A DNA stretch of 59,111 bases from positions 426,208 through 485,318 of the forward strand of contig CAJNDS010002336.1 in assembly GCA_905221605.1 (NCBI GenBank), in the 5' to 3' direction. The position numbers and the translations under genes were made by a program. This DNA is from Symbiodinium natans (taxonomy: Eukaryota; Sar; Dinophyceae; Suessiales; Symbiodiniaceae). The notes beneath the pieces are model-generated. The model did not search any database, was not told where the DNA came from, and worked only from the letters and a program-made list of their open reading frames with translations. Shown here piece after piece: positions 31,680-41,418 of this stretch (its first letter is position 1; each line of letters opens with the position of its first letter).

Positions 31680-31715
31680 CGAGAGAGAGAGCGAGAGACA
31701 GAGAGAGAGAACGAG
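31571..31715. repeat. GA microsatellite
   Basis: (GA)n with GAGC and GACA interruptions. It generates artificial RE-rich (plus) and LS-rich (minus) frames that are not genes. Confidence 0.95.
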
Positions 31716-31925
31716 AGAGATAGCAAAAAAAAAGAAACAAGACAGAAAGATAGAAGGATTTCGGCATTCAGGGCTTGGGGGAACCCCTAAACACTACCCT
31801 AAACCTTGAACCCCAACCCTAAACCCTAAACCCGAAGCCCTTAAACCCTAAACAGAGGCAACGAACTGCCACCCAGCCACATCTGGTGTCCGAAAGCGTT
31901 GGAGCGACCGTCGTCCAGCTGGATG

Positions 31926-32066
31926 AGGCCAACCTTGGGCTTCTAAGGGTTTTGGGCTGGTTTAGGGTCCAGGGTCGGGTTTGGGGTTTAGGGTTTGGGG
32001 TTTAGGGTTTAGGGTTTAGGGTTTAGGCCAACCTTGGGCTTTTAAGGGCTTTGGGGGTGGTTTAGG
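31926..32066 (+). repeat. ITS between two 42-bp direct repeats
   Basis: AGGCCAACCTTGGGCTT and the following 25 bp occur at 31926 and 32025, with about 58 bp of degenerate TTTAGGG/TTTGGGG units between them. Confidence 0.88.
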
Positions 32067-32439
32067 ATTTAGGGTGTAGGGTTGGGGTGTGTTGGGATTT
32101 AGGGTTTAGGGTTAGGGTGTGTTAAGATCTCGGGTTTAGGGGTTTAAGGTTTGGGGTTAAGGTTTAGGGTTTGGGGTTGAGGGTTTAGGGTTTGTTTCGG
32201 GTGCTTTCTCTGGAGCCTTTAGGGTTTCAGGGTTTCAGGCCCTTCAATGCCAGGGATTTGTGGATTTGGGGTTTAGGGAGTTAGGGTTTAAGGTTATTAA
32301 GGAACAAGGTTTAGGGCTTCTTCTTCTTCTTCGGCGGTCAAGCTCCCTTGGGGACGTTGCATAAGTGTAGGGTTCAGGTTTAGGGTACCTTGGACGGGCT
32401 TGGCACTAGGGTTTAGGGTTTCTTCATCGGGCTTTACAG

Positions 32440-32810
32440 TAAAGGTCGCCCCTAGCAAGTTTAGACCCTTCGGTTTGATAGGGTTTGTGGTTCTGATTTA
32501 GGCTAGTTTGTGTGTAGAGCAGAAATTTTTGTTGATCTGAACACTGCCCTCAGACTGGCAAGCTGGCGAGGCAGATCCACATTTCAACACTTCCGCATCA
32601 TTGCCCGGCTGAGCGTTTAGGACCTTATATGTAGACTCTACGTTTCCAGCAGGCAAGTCCAAGAGTCTGCTTGCGAGCGTACCCTGCCATCCAGACCCGC
32701 GATTTAACAGAGCGCCGGAAGAACTTTCAGGTAAGAAGAAGGTACAGTGCTTTTGATGATTTTTGAAGCAAGCGTCGAAACCTAATCTCTAAAGAGGTGT
32801 CGAACCCTGA
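32440..32810. other. ITS-poor unique segment
   Basis: No open frame of note and no repeats recognised. Confidence 0.45.
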
Positions 32811-32814
32811 GCCT

Positions 32815-32893
32815 TATATGGGGGCCCTTTATCGGGATTCTATTCTGTTTGGGGTATAAACGGGGTACCCCTATTTTTTGGGGAAAAACATAT
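32815..32893. mobile_element. MITE-like element family A, copy 5 (inverted, shortened)
   Basis: Left ATATGGGGGCCC, right CCCCTATTTTTTGGGG to ACATAT. The internal GGGATTCTATTCTGTTTGGG is the inverse of the box in copies 21558 and 57511. Confidence 0.65.
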
Positions 32894-33281
32894 CGAAGAC
32901 ATTGGGAGCCCTAAACCCTAAACCCTAAACCCTAGTTGTCACGAAGACAAGGAGCCCTGTCGCTCACGCGCTTGTATGTCGCAAACGGCATGGCGCCCAG
33001 TGAATGACTCGCCCGAACGGACACAAACAACTCAGGTTAGGGAAGGGGAAGAGACAGCCTGCATTTAGAGCCGTGGTGAAGTTGCGCTCGAGCGGTAGCT
33101 TCGGAATCAGTGGCCTGCTGTTGCTTCAACAATCCAAGTTGGGCTCGGGGTTTAGGGTTTCGGCTTCACTGTTGCTTGCAAAGACTTGAGCAGGGCGCCG
33201 GCAGAAGGTTTCAGAATGCCGCGGTCTGCCTCTCTAAGCCCCAGAAACCTTAACTCCAAAACCCCAAGAAACCCTCAACCC

Positions 33282-33330
33282 TAGGGTTTAGGGTTTAGGG
33301 TTTAGGGTTTAGGGTTTAGGGTTTAGGATT
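33282..33330 (+). repeat. ITS array flanked by inverted telomeric words
   Basis: TTTAGGG x ~7 with CAACCCTAGGGTT at the left junction and TTTAACCCTAAG at the right, so orientation flips at both edges. Confidence 0.85.
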
Positions 33331-33850
33331 TAACCCTAAGCGCGTAAACATGCGTAACCCAAACCCTGAGCCCCTGTCCCCTAACCACTAAGCCTTCAAC
33401 ACTGCTCGGTGGCTGCAACCCTGCGGTGCTAGCGGGTTTAGGGTTTGGGGTTTAGGGTTTAGGGTTTAGGGCTAGCGGTCTCAAGAGCCCCAACACCTAC
33501 AAGCCCCCTGCCCAGGGCCCTCTTCTTGCCCTTAGAGCAACCCCCCGCCCCCCGGTCCCTAAACCCTAAACCCTAAACCCCTTAAAGCCTTGTACAACCC
33601 CAACCCCTAAAACCTCAAGACCCTGCATGTGGGTGGTCGGGCACTTTTCTAGATTCGGGTCTTTTGTTGTCCCCTAGATAGTACACCTTACAAGAAGGAG
33701 CCTCCCCCCCCCCTGCCAAAAAAAGATGGATAAATAAATAAACAAAATCAAAATCAAACAAGAAGGTACCCTTAATTTAGAGAACTGCCCCATGCAGCCT
33801 GAGACCGTGCAAAGCATCAAGATCTAGACGAAGTGTTTAGGGTTCAGGGT

Positions 33851-33940
33851 TAGGATGCTCCGCCTTAAACTAACAGTCCTTCATAGGGATTACTGTCCTC
33901 AATAGGGGAGCACCTGTTAGTACAAGGGGGAACATTCCAA
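33851..33940. mobile_element. MITE-like element family C, copy 2
   Basis: Left TAGGATGCTCCGCC with AACTAACAGTCCTTCATAGGGA, right CCTGTTAGTACAAGGGGGAA to CATTCCAA. More diverged than copy 1. Confidence 0.65.
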
Positions 33941-33974
33941 GTTTAGGGTTTTTTTGGGGTTTGGGGTGGGCTGC

Positions 33975-34022
33975 CCTTGGAACCCTGAACCCTGAACCCT
34001 GAACCCTGAACCCTGAACCCTG
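33975..34022 (-). repeat. CCCTGAA variant block
   Basis: Six to seven consecutive CCCTGAA units with no canonical CCCTAAA. Confidence 0.88.
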
Positions 34023-34055
34023 TCTAACTAGACGCTTTTAGTTGGAAATACCCCT

Positions 34056-34164
34056 TTGATTTGCTTAAGAATCCCCCCCAAAAAAGAAATAACAAAACAC
34101 ATTGTGTTCCTTAAAGGGCAGTATATGGACTTGTTTCCATTACTGGTACTTAAGCAAGTAGTTA
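34056..34164. mobile_element. MITE-like element family E, copy 2
   Basis: TTGCTTAAGAATCCCCCC (34061-34078) opposes ACTTAAGCAAGTAGT (34148-34162). The C-run is followed by an A-run, mirroring copies 1 and 3. Confidence 0.65.
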
Positions 34165-34311
34165 TTTTACTTGCTGAACAAAGGGGTAAGGCAACTTATG
34201 TTTGTAAGCGTCTGGATATTTAGTGGCTTCTTGTCTTGTAGGGTGAGGAAACGAAGTAGGGTACTCTGCAGAAGGTTACAAGCCTCTGCGTAAGTTGCTT
34301 TTCTTTCGGGT

Positions 34312-34338
34312 GGGGGGGGGGGGGGGGGGGGGGGGGGG
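34312..34338. repeat. 27-base poly-G tract
   Basis: Longest G homopolymer in the window. Confidence 0.9.
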
Positions 34339-34547
34339 TATCCTAAACCCTGAACCCCAAAACCCGATAAACCTTTGGATGGTGTTGGCTGCCTTGAATA
34401 TGGCCTAAACCCTAAACCCAAAACCCTGCACCCCAAACCCCAAAGACCCTGTCGTTCAAACGACTGGCCAGCACGACCGTCCGTGGCCTTCTTGATGCCA
34501 TCCGTCCTGCTCTGCAGCATCTTAGAGACCCCAACGAGAGTTATAAT

Positions 34548-34727
34548 TTGGGATGTTCCCCCTTATACTAACCTTTTCGGGTTTTCGGGTTGGGGATGTT
34601 CCCCTCTCATGGGGACTGTAATGGGGACTATAATGGGGGGGGGGGGGGGATTACAGGGCTGTTAATATAATGACGTGGGATGTTATAATCCCCATTAAGG
34701 GCTGTTAGTATAAGGGGAACATCCCAA
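34548..34727. mobile_element. MITE-like element family C, compound copy
   Basis: Outer ends TTGGGATGTTCCCCCTTATA and GTATAAGGGGAACATCCCAA are almost perfect inverses, but the element is 180 bp rather than ~98. Inside are further partial ends (TTGGGGATGTTCCCC near 34592, GTGGGATGTTATAATCC near 34677) and a G tract, consistent with nested insertion or internal duplication. Confidence 0.72.
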
Positions 34728-35560
34728 GCTAAGGACAAGAGCAACGCAGAGGGCGTGGTAAAGGTTGAGTTTGTTTCGGAGTGGTTGCTGGAGGCAATTC
34801 AGCCGCGCTCAGGCGTACATCCCAAAGACTGGAACCCCACTTTCAGCCCGAACTTTCGAGAGCCGACGCTGCAAGCGCCAGAGCTCTAAACCCTTTGCTC
34901 GCGGCATCGTCCTCCAAAGGAGGCGAGTCTCCTTCACTTCCTTGTCAGCCTGCCGAGCTAGATATATGGGGTTTTCGAAAATAGGGGAAATAAAGACCAC
35001 CCCCATAATAAGATCCTCTGATAATAGAACCCCAAGAAGGTACCCCGACTGCAAACCTTGCTACTCCGACTACGCAGCCGAGGGGGTAGGGCATCAAATT
35101 GACATGTGTCAGTTTGCTTCAAAGGTGCCCCCTGAATGCCAAGCTGCAGAGAAGCATCACTTTTGTACCAAGCCCTTGCGAAGGTGCTAAGGGCTCATCA
35201 AGGTATGAGAAGATCGATTTCCTCCTCTCGAGCTAAGCCCATGGCAAACGATCGCCAATGGCTCGTTTCGATCGCTTTCGGACACGCCAGCACTGCTTCC
35301 AAGTAGTCAGTTCTCTTACATAACTTTGGCCCCTTCTCGGGGGTACCTCGTTGCTATATGGCCCGGTATGTTTCGTGCACCCAATAGAAGGGCCAGCGCA
35401 TAGAGAACCGGCCATTCGGCCAGAAAGTTTCAAAGGGTTCAGGGGCTTACGGGTCTAGAGCTCCCAGCCTTCCAGGAAGCCACCAGTTGTTCCACATAGC
35501 CTCCCAGCACCTCGCGGGAGTTGGGGTTAGGTTGTTTTCTCGAATCCAAAGCCCGAAACC
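34728..35560. other. ITS-poor segment, no convincing gene
   Basis: A 141-codon plus frame (34765-35190) lies here but runs across a family A element and has no recognisable domain. Frames on the other strand are similar in length. Confidence 0.45.
34963..35046. mobile_element. MITE-like element family A, copy 6
   Basis: Left end ATATGGGGTTTTCGAAAATA then GGGG. The internal AATAAGATCCTCTGATAATA and GGTACCCC boxes are present. The right terminal repeat is decayed. Confidence 0.65.
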
Positions 35561-36614
35561 CTCGAATCCCTAAACTCCTTGAGCCCTTGGGTTTTGTAGG
35601 GCTCTAGGCCCGGCACTCTTTTGGGAGGACTGCAGGAGTTCTACGCAGGAATTAGGAAAGTCAGGAGGGGGGCCTGGCCGTGTCGATAGGGGTTGAGGCG
35701 TGGAGCAGGACCGCTGGTGGGTTGAAGGGCTTTCGAGGCGAAGGCTGGGGAAACTCAAAGCCCGAGTTGGGTTTGGGGTGTAGTGTGTAGGGTGTAGGGT
35801 TTAGGGTTTGGGGTTTGGGGTTTGGGTGCATCGGGCTGTCGAGGTGGGGAGGTGCTGAAACTGCCGAGCTGCAGTTTAAGAATCACGGATAGAGAGTCTG
35901 AACAAGAAGCTTAATGTTCATGCTGACTGTTGACGGCTAGGAGATTTCCCCCAAATGTTCGGCCACAGCTCATCCGAGGAGGTTTAGGGTTCGGGGTTTC
36001 GGGGGCTTGGGGCTTCGGGTTTCGGGCTTATGTGGCATAGGGTTCCGGTTCTAGGGCTTATATATATATATAGGGTTATGTTAGAGTCTGGGGGGTCTTG
36101 GGGTTCGCGGGCTTGGGGCGGAGGTTCATAGTTGGAGGTTTAAGGAGGTTGCAAGTAGGCGCCTCCACTGCTTGCGGAACCAGGAGCAGGTGCCCGTTCT
36201 GTATTCCTCAGCAAACTCGCCGTCCCAATGTATGCCTAGCCCTCATTCGGACCAGGGTTTAAGGTTTAGGGTCTAGGGTTTAGGGTTTAAGGTCAGGTTC
36301 CCCAGTAATCTAGGAGAGAAAACGGCACCCTTTTTGGTAGAATTTGGTGTAGCCGGGATCCGATGCCTAAAAAAGGAAACAAGGGCACTACTGTGCGTCG
36401 AGTACCCCAGGATCCTCTAACCAAACCCTGAAACTCCAAACATCCTGAGCTCTAAAGTATGCAAAACGCCCGCAAACCCACCTCGAAAGGGGTTCACAGC
36501 TTTGTAGGGCCTAGTAGGGTTTAGCATGTAGGCTTCAGGGCACCCTAAACCCTAAACCCTAAACCCTAAACCCTAAACCTTAAGCCTCTCTTTCATATAT
36601 AATTTAAATGTTAA

Positions 36615-37115
36615 GGAGTTACTGGGCAAGGTCGCCGTTTTACTGGGCAAGGTCGCCGTTTTACTGGGCAAGGTCGCCGTTTTACTGGGCAAGGTCAGTT
36701 CGGTCAAAAAAATCGACCTTGCCCAGTAAAACGGCGACCTTGCCCAGTAAAACGGCGACCTTCGGGGCCTTGCCCAGTAGGTAGCATTTTTACTGGGCAG
36801 GGGGGGGTGTCCGAAGGTCGCCGTTTTACTGGGCAAGGTCGCCGTTTTACTGGGCAAGGTCGCCGTTTTACTGGGCAAGGTCAGTTCGGTCAAAAAAATC
36901 GACCTTGCCCAGTAAAACGGCGACCTTGCCCAGTAAAACCTTCCGCCCCTGCCCAGTAAAAATGCGACCTTGCCCAGTAAAACGGCGACCTTCGGGGCCG
37001 AAGGTAGCATTTTTACTGGGCAGGGGGGGGGGGGTGTCCGAAGGTCGCCGTTTTACTGGGCAAGGTCGCCGTTTTACTGGGCAAGGTCGCTGTTTTACTG
37101 GGCATGGGCAAGGTC
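36615..37115. repeat. Inverted 21-bp minisatellite, locus 2
   Basis: About twenty copies of TACTGGGCAAGGTCGCCGTTT occur as alternating forward and inverted blocks. A palindromic-looking spacer (GGTCAGTTCGGTCAAAAAAA, then TCGACC) separates forward from inverted copies twice, about 180 bp apart. A second spacer type (TAGCATTTTTACTGGGCAGG then a G run) occurs twice about 230 bp apart. The 21-bp period keeps frames open (LLGKVAF / PSKTATL repeats), and the same motif is open in both directions. Confidence 0.92.
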
Positions 37116-37389
37116 GTTCTATAAGTAAAATATTTTCTTAATGTTGTGGGATTCTTTGGGCGGGTGGGTATTTTCCTGGAGTAATTGCTTGACTAGTGAA
37201 TGCTTGGACTTGAGATGCTGAAACCCTAAACCCTAAAGCCTAAACCCTAAACCCTTCCAAGGGTTTAGGGGACACCGCAAGCCACGAAAGCCCAGAGAAG
37301 CTTCGACCAAGCCCCGGACGCAAGGCGGCTTTGCCAGTGGAGTAGAGTAGCAGCTTCGTGCCCGGCCTTTGACACACGCCATGAGGCTT

Positions 37390-37510
37390 AGAATCCGAAA
37401 CCCTAAACCCTAAACCCTAAACCCTAAACCCTAAACCCTAAACCCTGTACCCTAAACCCCAAACCCCAAACCCCAAACCCCAACCCTAAACCCTAAACCC
37501 TAAACCCCAA
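37390..37510 (-). repeat. ITS array with CCCCAAA block
   Basis: Canonical units, then four CCCCAAA units, then canonical again. Confidence 0.88.
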
Positions 37511-37648
37511 AGGATTTACAGGGATGGGGTTTAGCTTACGTCTCAGGAGCCGAGAATTGCAGATCAAACCCATCGTGTAGCTTTGATCTACCGGGCATAA
37601 GTGGAGGTCCTGAACCTGATTAACCCTGTAAACCCTACAAACCCTACC

Positions 37649-37722
37649 AACTTTCCCCTTTATACTGACAGTGTATATAGTACCCTTTATAATCCCTAGT
37701 AAGGACCGCTAGGAACATCCCG
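37649..37722. mobile_element. MITE-like element family C, copy 4 (diverged)
   Basis: Left AACTTTCCCCTTTATACTGA then CAGT, right CTAGTAAGGACCGCTAGGAA to CATCCCGA. Confidence 0.5.
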
Positions 37723-38263
37723 ACTCCATGAGCACTAACCTTTGTGATGCGAACTGAGCCCACGGCGGCAGCTGCACGCTGAGATCCTTGACTGACTGGA
37801 ACTCGATGGCCTCCACTAACAACGTCAAGGGAGTGGTGGAGGGTTTAGGGCCTAGGGTTTAGGGTTTAGGGTTTGGGGTTTGGGGTTTGAGGATGTTTCC
37901 AAGCAGCGTTTTAGTGCTTCGGTTTGGGAATGGCTAGCTGCTTGTTTTGGGGGGGAGACAGGTTGGCCTTCGTGCTCTGGTGGGGCGTAGATTGCTCAGA
38001 AAAGTTGCAGGCCACCAAGCAGCTCAGAAACCAAACCCTAAACCCTAAACCCTGAGCCCTAAACCCTGAGCCTAAACCCCAAACCAACCCAGACCGGGAT
38101 CTCCTGGCACCTGCCTTGAACTTCTGATCGCCGGCCGCCAGGTCCAAGGAAAGGAGGCGCCACTTGCCGCCCTCGAACTCCTCCTGGAACCTCGGAGGCT
38201 TATAGGGTTTAGGTATTTTTCGGGAATCCCCTGGCTGCAGTTTGGAGCTTGGGGTCTGGGGTT

Positions 38264-38482
38264 CCTTACTGTCGGCTAGTAGGGAATGGGGGAATGAGGT
38301 ACCCTAGATAAACAGATATGAAATAGGGTATATATTTCTTGTACCCCCCAAAAGGACACCAGGTATATACACTCACCAATATGAAAAAGGAACCTTATAT
38401 ACACTCACCAAAAACAGAAATATAAACCCTGCTTCATATATGGGTACCTCATTCCCTCATTCCCTACTAGCCGACTCTAAGG
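38264..38482. mobile_element. MITE-like element family D, complete
   Basis: Terminal inverted repeats of about 41 bp with three mismatches: left CCTTACTGTCGGCTAGTAGG then GAATGGGGGAATGAGGTACCC (38264-38304); right is its inverse (38442-38482). The AT-richer interior contains TATATACACTCACCAA twice. No ORF. A fragment of the interior is at 9868-9921. Confidence 0.85.
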
Positions 38483-39302
38483 TTCGACGTGCGGGGTGGG
38501 TGTAGGGCGAAGGGTTTGGCCTATCGGTCACGTCTGTGTCTATACTGCAAGCCCTTTAAACCCTCTAAGCCATAGGAGCTCTATAAGCCCAAAAAAGCCC
38601 TATGAACCCCCATAAACTCTAAAGTTTCTTGCTTTTTCTTTCTGTGGGCGGAAGCCGTCGCAGTGGTCCAAGGGTGTTTTACAGTTTTTTTGTTTGAAGG
38701 GTTTTGGGGTTTGGGCTTCAGGCAGCGCTGTAGGTCCTTAGGGCACCCGAATTTCTTAGTTCGGGCTGAAAGCTTAACGCCTAATAGGAGCTAAGGATTT
38801 AGGGGCGATATCGTGTCCCCTTCCCCATGTATGGGAACCCCCAAACCCTCAACCCTTAACCCTAACCAAGAGCCTCTCAATCCGACCTCTCAGGATTCCG
38901 AGGCAAACTTACGGAGAGGCTCAGGGCACCTTTTCGGGTTTAGAGTTAGGGGTCTACGGGGGTCGTAAACCCTAAGCCCTGAACCCAAACAACCCTAAAC
39001 CCTTCTGAGGCAGTGACTTCGTCGGCTGCGTGATGTCGGCCACCTGCAAGAGGTCTGCTGTCGAAGTCGCAGGTTGAGGGCTGAAGGTTTAGGACATAGG
39101 ACCACACAAGTTATTACCCTACTTCATCCCTTGAATGTGCGTGTATAACCGCAACATGAGTCAGCAGAACACACACACACTGCAATTCATGTAGGCCACT
39201 TCTTTTGTCGTCTCCACACCGCAGCACACTCTGAGGCCTGTTGTCTGGGGTCTTCCATGTTCTGCCCAATTGGCAGAAGCACAGAAAAGAAACAGGATCC
39301 TT

Positions 39303-40598
39303 CTACTCCGTAACTGGCATATTTAAGGGAATGGAGCGAACAAACAAAAAACCCTGGCAAAGCTGGTATATCCTGTCTCCACACACCAAAGAAAGGTGGT
39401 CTCCACCCCCGTTGACAAACCGACTTTGCGATGCAATCGTGTCCAAGAAGATCGGGTGGGCGAATCGGAGCTCTCCAAGCACTCGATGTGCCAGGGCCTG
39501 GTCTCCATCCTCCGCGGCCGCATCAAGCCGCGAGGCGTACCAACGTGACAAATGCGTTTGGAGCCGGCCATACAGCAGAAGCGATGACAGCACCTGCATG
39601 GTAGGGACGGCCAGATTCAGGAGTCCCACCACCAAACTGCCGCCCTCTACGGCCAAGTAAATGATGGCCAGCCCGGCCTGGGGCACGTTTTCCACGAGCA
39701 ACATCTCCCGCCTCGTGGGACTCAATTGCTTCGCGAGCAGCGCCACTAAGCTCTCCCACCTGCCAGGCCTGCTAGGCCTCACCCTTTCAGCCACATCAGT
39801 TTCCTTAGCGAGGTCCAAGTCCGAATCCAGAGCAGTTGTTGAAATGGCGAACACTGACAAGTGGCTGGCCACCATGTCTGAGAGGCATATGCTACGGCAA
39901 CAAATCAAGTAAACGTGGAAGGCGAGCAGATACACCCAGCTAGCCCAGCCTACAACATGCAGCCCGACATGTGCCGACTGCAGGCAAAGACCTCCGAAGA
40001 TGATGTCCTTCAACGAGTCGAAGGAGTCTGATACGAAGGGGCAGAGGCCGGTAAACATGGCCTCAGCAAAGGCGGTGATTGAGTATCCTCGGCCTGTTTG
40101 CAGTGTCACTGCCAGCACAACGGCCTGCAGCAACATCCACGAGCAGCCCGCGCAAAGCAGGAGCGTGTAGGATTCCCACGAAAGGCCTGTCTCCTTGGTC
40201 AGGCTGTCATCAAGAATGCCGGTGACTGTCGCCGCAAAGCAGAATGCAGCGGTGAAGCCAAACACCGTCGTGACCTGCAACCCGCGTCTGCGGGTTGACA
40301 CCGCCTCGGGGTGTGGCGGTTCTCGATATGAAGGCTGACGTTTCAACTGATCCGTTGCTTGCACTGCTACCCCAAACTGGGTAGACAATGCCCTTGCTCT
40401 TTCCTCCTCTTTCCTTTGCTCCCGCTTCATCCGCAAACGGCTTCGGCAGGTAGCAAGCCTGAGGATCGCCGTGCCGAGGAGGCACGTAACCAGGGACATG
40501 GCCAGCATGATGAGGATGAAGTATCCGCTGCGCCGGTCAAGGCCGACGGCGTGCAGTGTGGCATCGACATGGTTGGCAGTGGAGTTGCTCGCGTCCAT
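39303..40598 (-). CDS. Multi-pass membrane protein of unknown function, 431 residues
   Basis: The longest ORF in the window by far. ATG at 40596-40598, TAG at 39303-39305, with an in-frame TGA a few codons upstream of the ATG, so it can be a complete intronless gene; TTCCAG just upstream could also be a splice acceptor. Layout: N-glycosylation sequon NST at residues 5-7; membrane segment about 25-49; basic/acidic helix (52-72, KREQRKEEERARAL); segments about 107-129 and 143-166; a weaker one 175-200; one at about 212-236; a soluble loop to ~295; two hydrophobic stretches within 303-343 containing NVPQAGLAIIYLAVEGG; a cytosol-like tail rich in Asp/Ala with no further clear segment. The pattern is like many uncharacterised dinoflagellate membrane proteins, but I cannot name a family. 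It lies in the longest ITS-free island apart from the satellite; no neighbour shares a theme. Confidence 0.75.
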   Translation of the reverse strand: MDASNSTANHVDATLHAVGLDRRSGYFILIMLAMSLVTCLLGTAILRLATCRSRLRMKREQRKEEERARALSTQFGVAVQATDQLKRQPSYREPPHPEAVSTRRRGLQVTTVFGFTAAFCFAATVTGILDDSLTKETGLSWESYTLLLCAGCSWMLLQAVVLAVTLQTGRGYSITAFAEAMFTGLCPFVSDSFDSLKDIIFGGLCLQSAHVGLHVVGWASWVYLLAFHVYLICCRSICLSDMVASHLSVFAISTTALDSDLDLAKETDVAERVRPSRPGRWESLVALLAKQLSPTRREMLLVENVPQAGLAIIYLAVEGGSLVVGLLNLAVPTMQVLSSLLLYGRLQTHLSRWYASRLDAAAEDGDQALAHRVLGELRFAHPIFLDTIASQSRFVNGGGDHLSLVCGDRIYQLCQGFLFVRSIPLNMPVTE

Positions 40599-40599
40599 G

Positions 40600-41264
40600 C
40601 GGAAAAACCTGGAACAAGCTCACCTTTGGTGAGGCAGCGCGGGTAGTAAAACCTCCGTCCCTGTGCTGCTTCCTGGTTGAACCTTTCTAACAAAAGGCTG
40701 CGCGCGAAGGTGGCAAGCCTGAGAAGCCCCTGCAGCGTATCCGGCAAGATTCCTGAATTTGACTGCGTCCTAATGACCCTTCTTCCCTCCCGCACCGAAT
40801 CCTGGTGGCCCGAGCTGGTGCGACGTTATAGCTCCAAGGGCCTTCTGAACCTTTTGCCTATAGCTGTGGTTTCTTGTTTACAATGTCTGTCAACCGATTT
40901 AGAAAGGCACTTGACATTTCTCCAACTCCCCAGGACACAGCCTTTCAGCGCAGGCCTCGCTTGTAATTACATCGGTTCTTCAACCCTTGTTCGGAATCCG
41001 AGACCTGAACCAATTCTCCACAGGCCGCACCCTGGTAAGCCCTGCATCTTGAGCCACGAACCCTCAGCCCACAAATGGGAGGGGGGTTTTCCCAAAGCAG
41101 GGGCCCTTAGAAACGGGATATTACAGTGTATTTGGTGCATTCGAAGGGTGCAGCCTAGAGCCTTCAAAGCCTAAAGCAAATTTTCGGAAACACCCACAGG
41201 AAGGCGCCTTCTGTATCTGAACGAGATATTGTCCAGGCCTCTGCTGCAAGGGAGAGGCGGGTCG
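40600..41264. other. ITS-free upstream region of the membrane-protein ORF
   Basis: It carries a minus-strand frame (to 40795) in a different phase that could be an upstream exon: CCAAAG|GTGAGC near 40617-40629 resembles a splice donor, but the gap to the ATG is too short for a normal intron. No spliced-leader relic was found. A 165-codon plus-strand frame (40677-41174) looks like a shadow. Confidence 0.35.
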
Positions 41265-41388
41265 TTCATGGTACTTAGAGCCCAATTATAGCGGCACTTA
41301 TCACCCACTGATAAGCCCCTTAAGTGCCCTAATGTGGTGATTAACTGGGTGATAGTACAGTTCTATTTGGGTTCTGAAGTACATTGAA
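41265..41388. mobile_element. MITE-like element related to family F
   Basis: Left TTCATGGTACTTAGAGCCCA and right end (inverse of TTCAATGTACTTCAGAACCC) form terminal repeats of about 40 bp that include TATCACCCA on both sides. The outer ten bases resemble the GGTTCCATGTACC ends of family F. Confidence 0.7.
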
Positions 41389-41418
41389 CCTCCAAGTAGG
41401 GGTTCAGTGACGAGACTT

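Noticed and set aside
31463-31809. Arginine/glutamate-rich and leucine/serine-rich ORFs
   Set aside because: Direct translation products of the GA microsatellite in different frames.
34765-35190. 141-codon plus-strand ORF
   Set aside because: It reads through a family A element and has no recognisable domain. Opposite-strand frames are comparable in length.
36573-37141. 145- and 78-codon ORFs with LLGKV / PSKTATL repeats
   Set aside because: The 21-bp period keeps all frames open in both directions. Forward and inverted DNA copies encode unrelated peptides, so DNA rather than protein is conserved.
40677-41174. 165-codon plus-strand ORF opposite the region upstream of the membrane-protein gene
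   Set aside because: No recognisable domain, and a competing minus-strand frame covers the same DNA. It may be a shadow of an unseen minus-strand exon or UTR.
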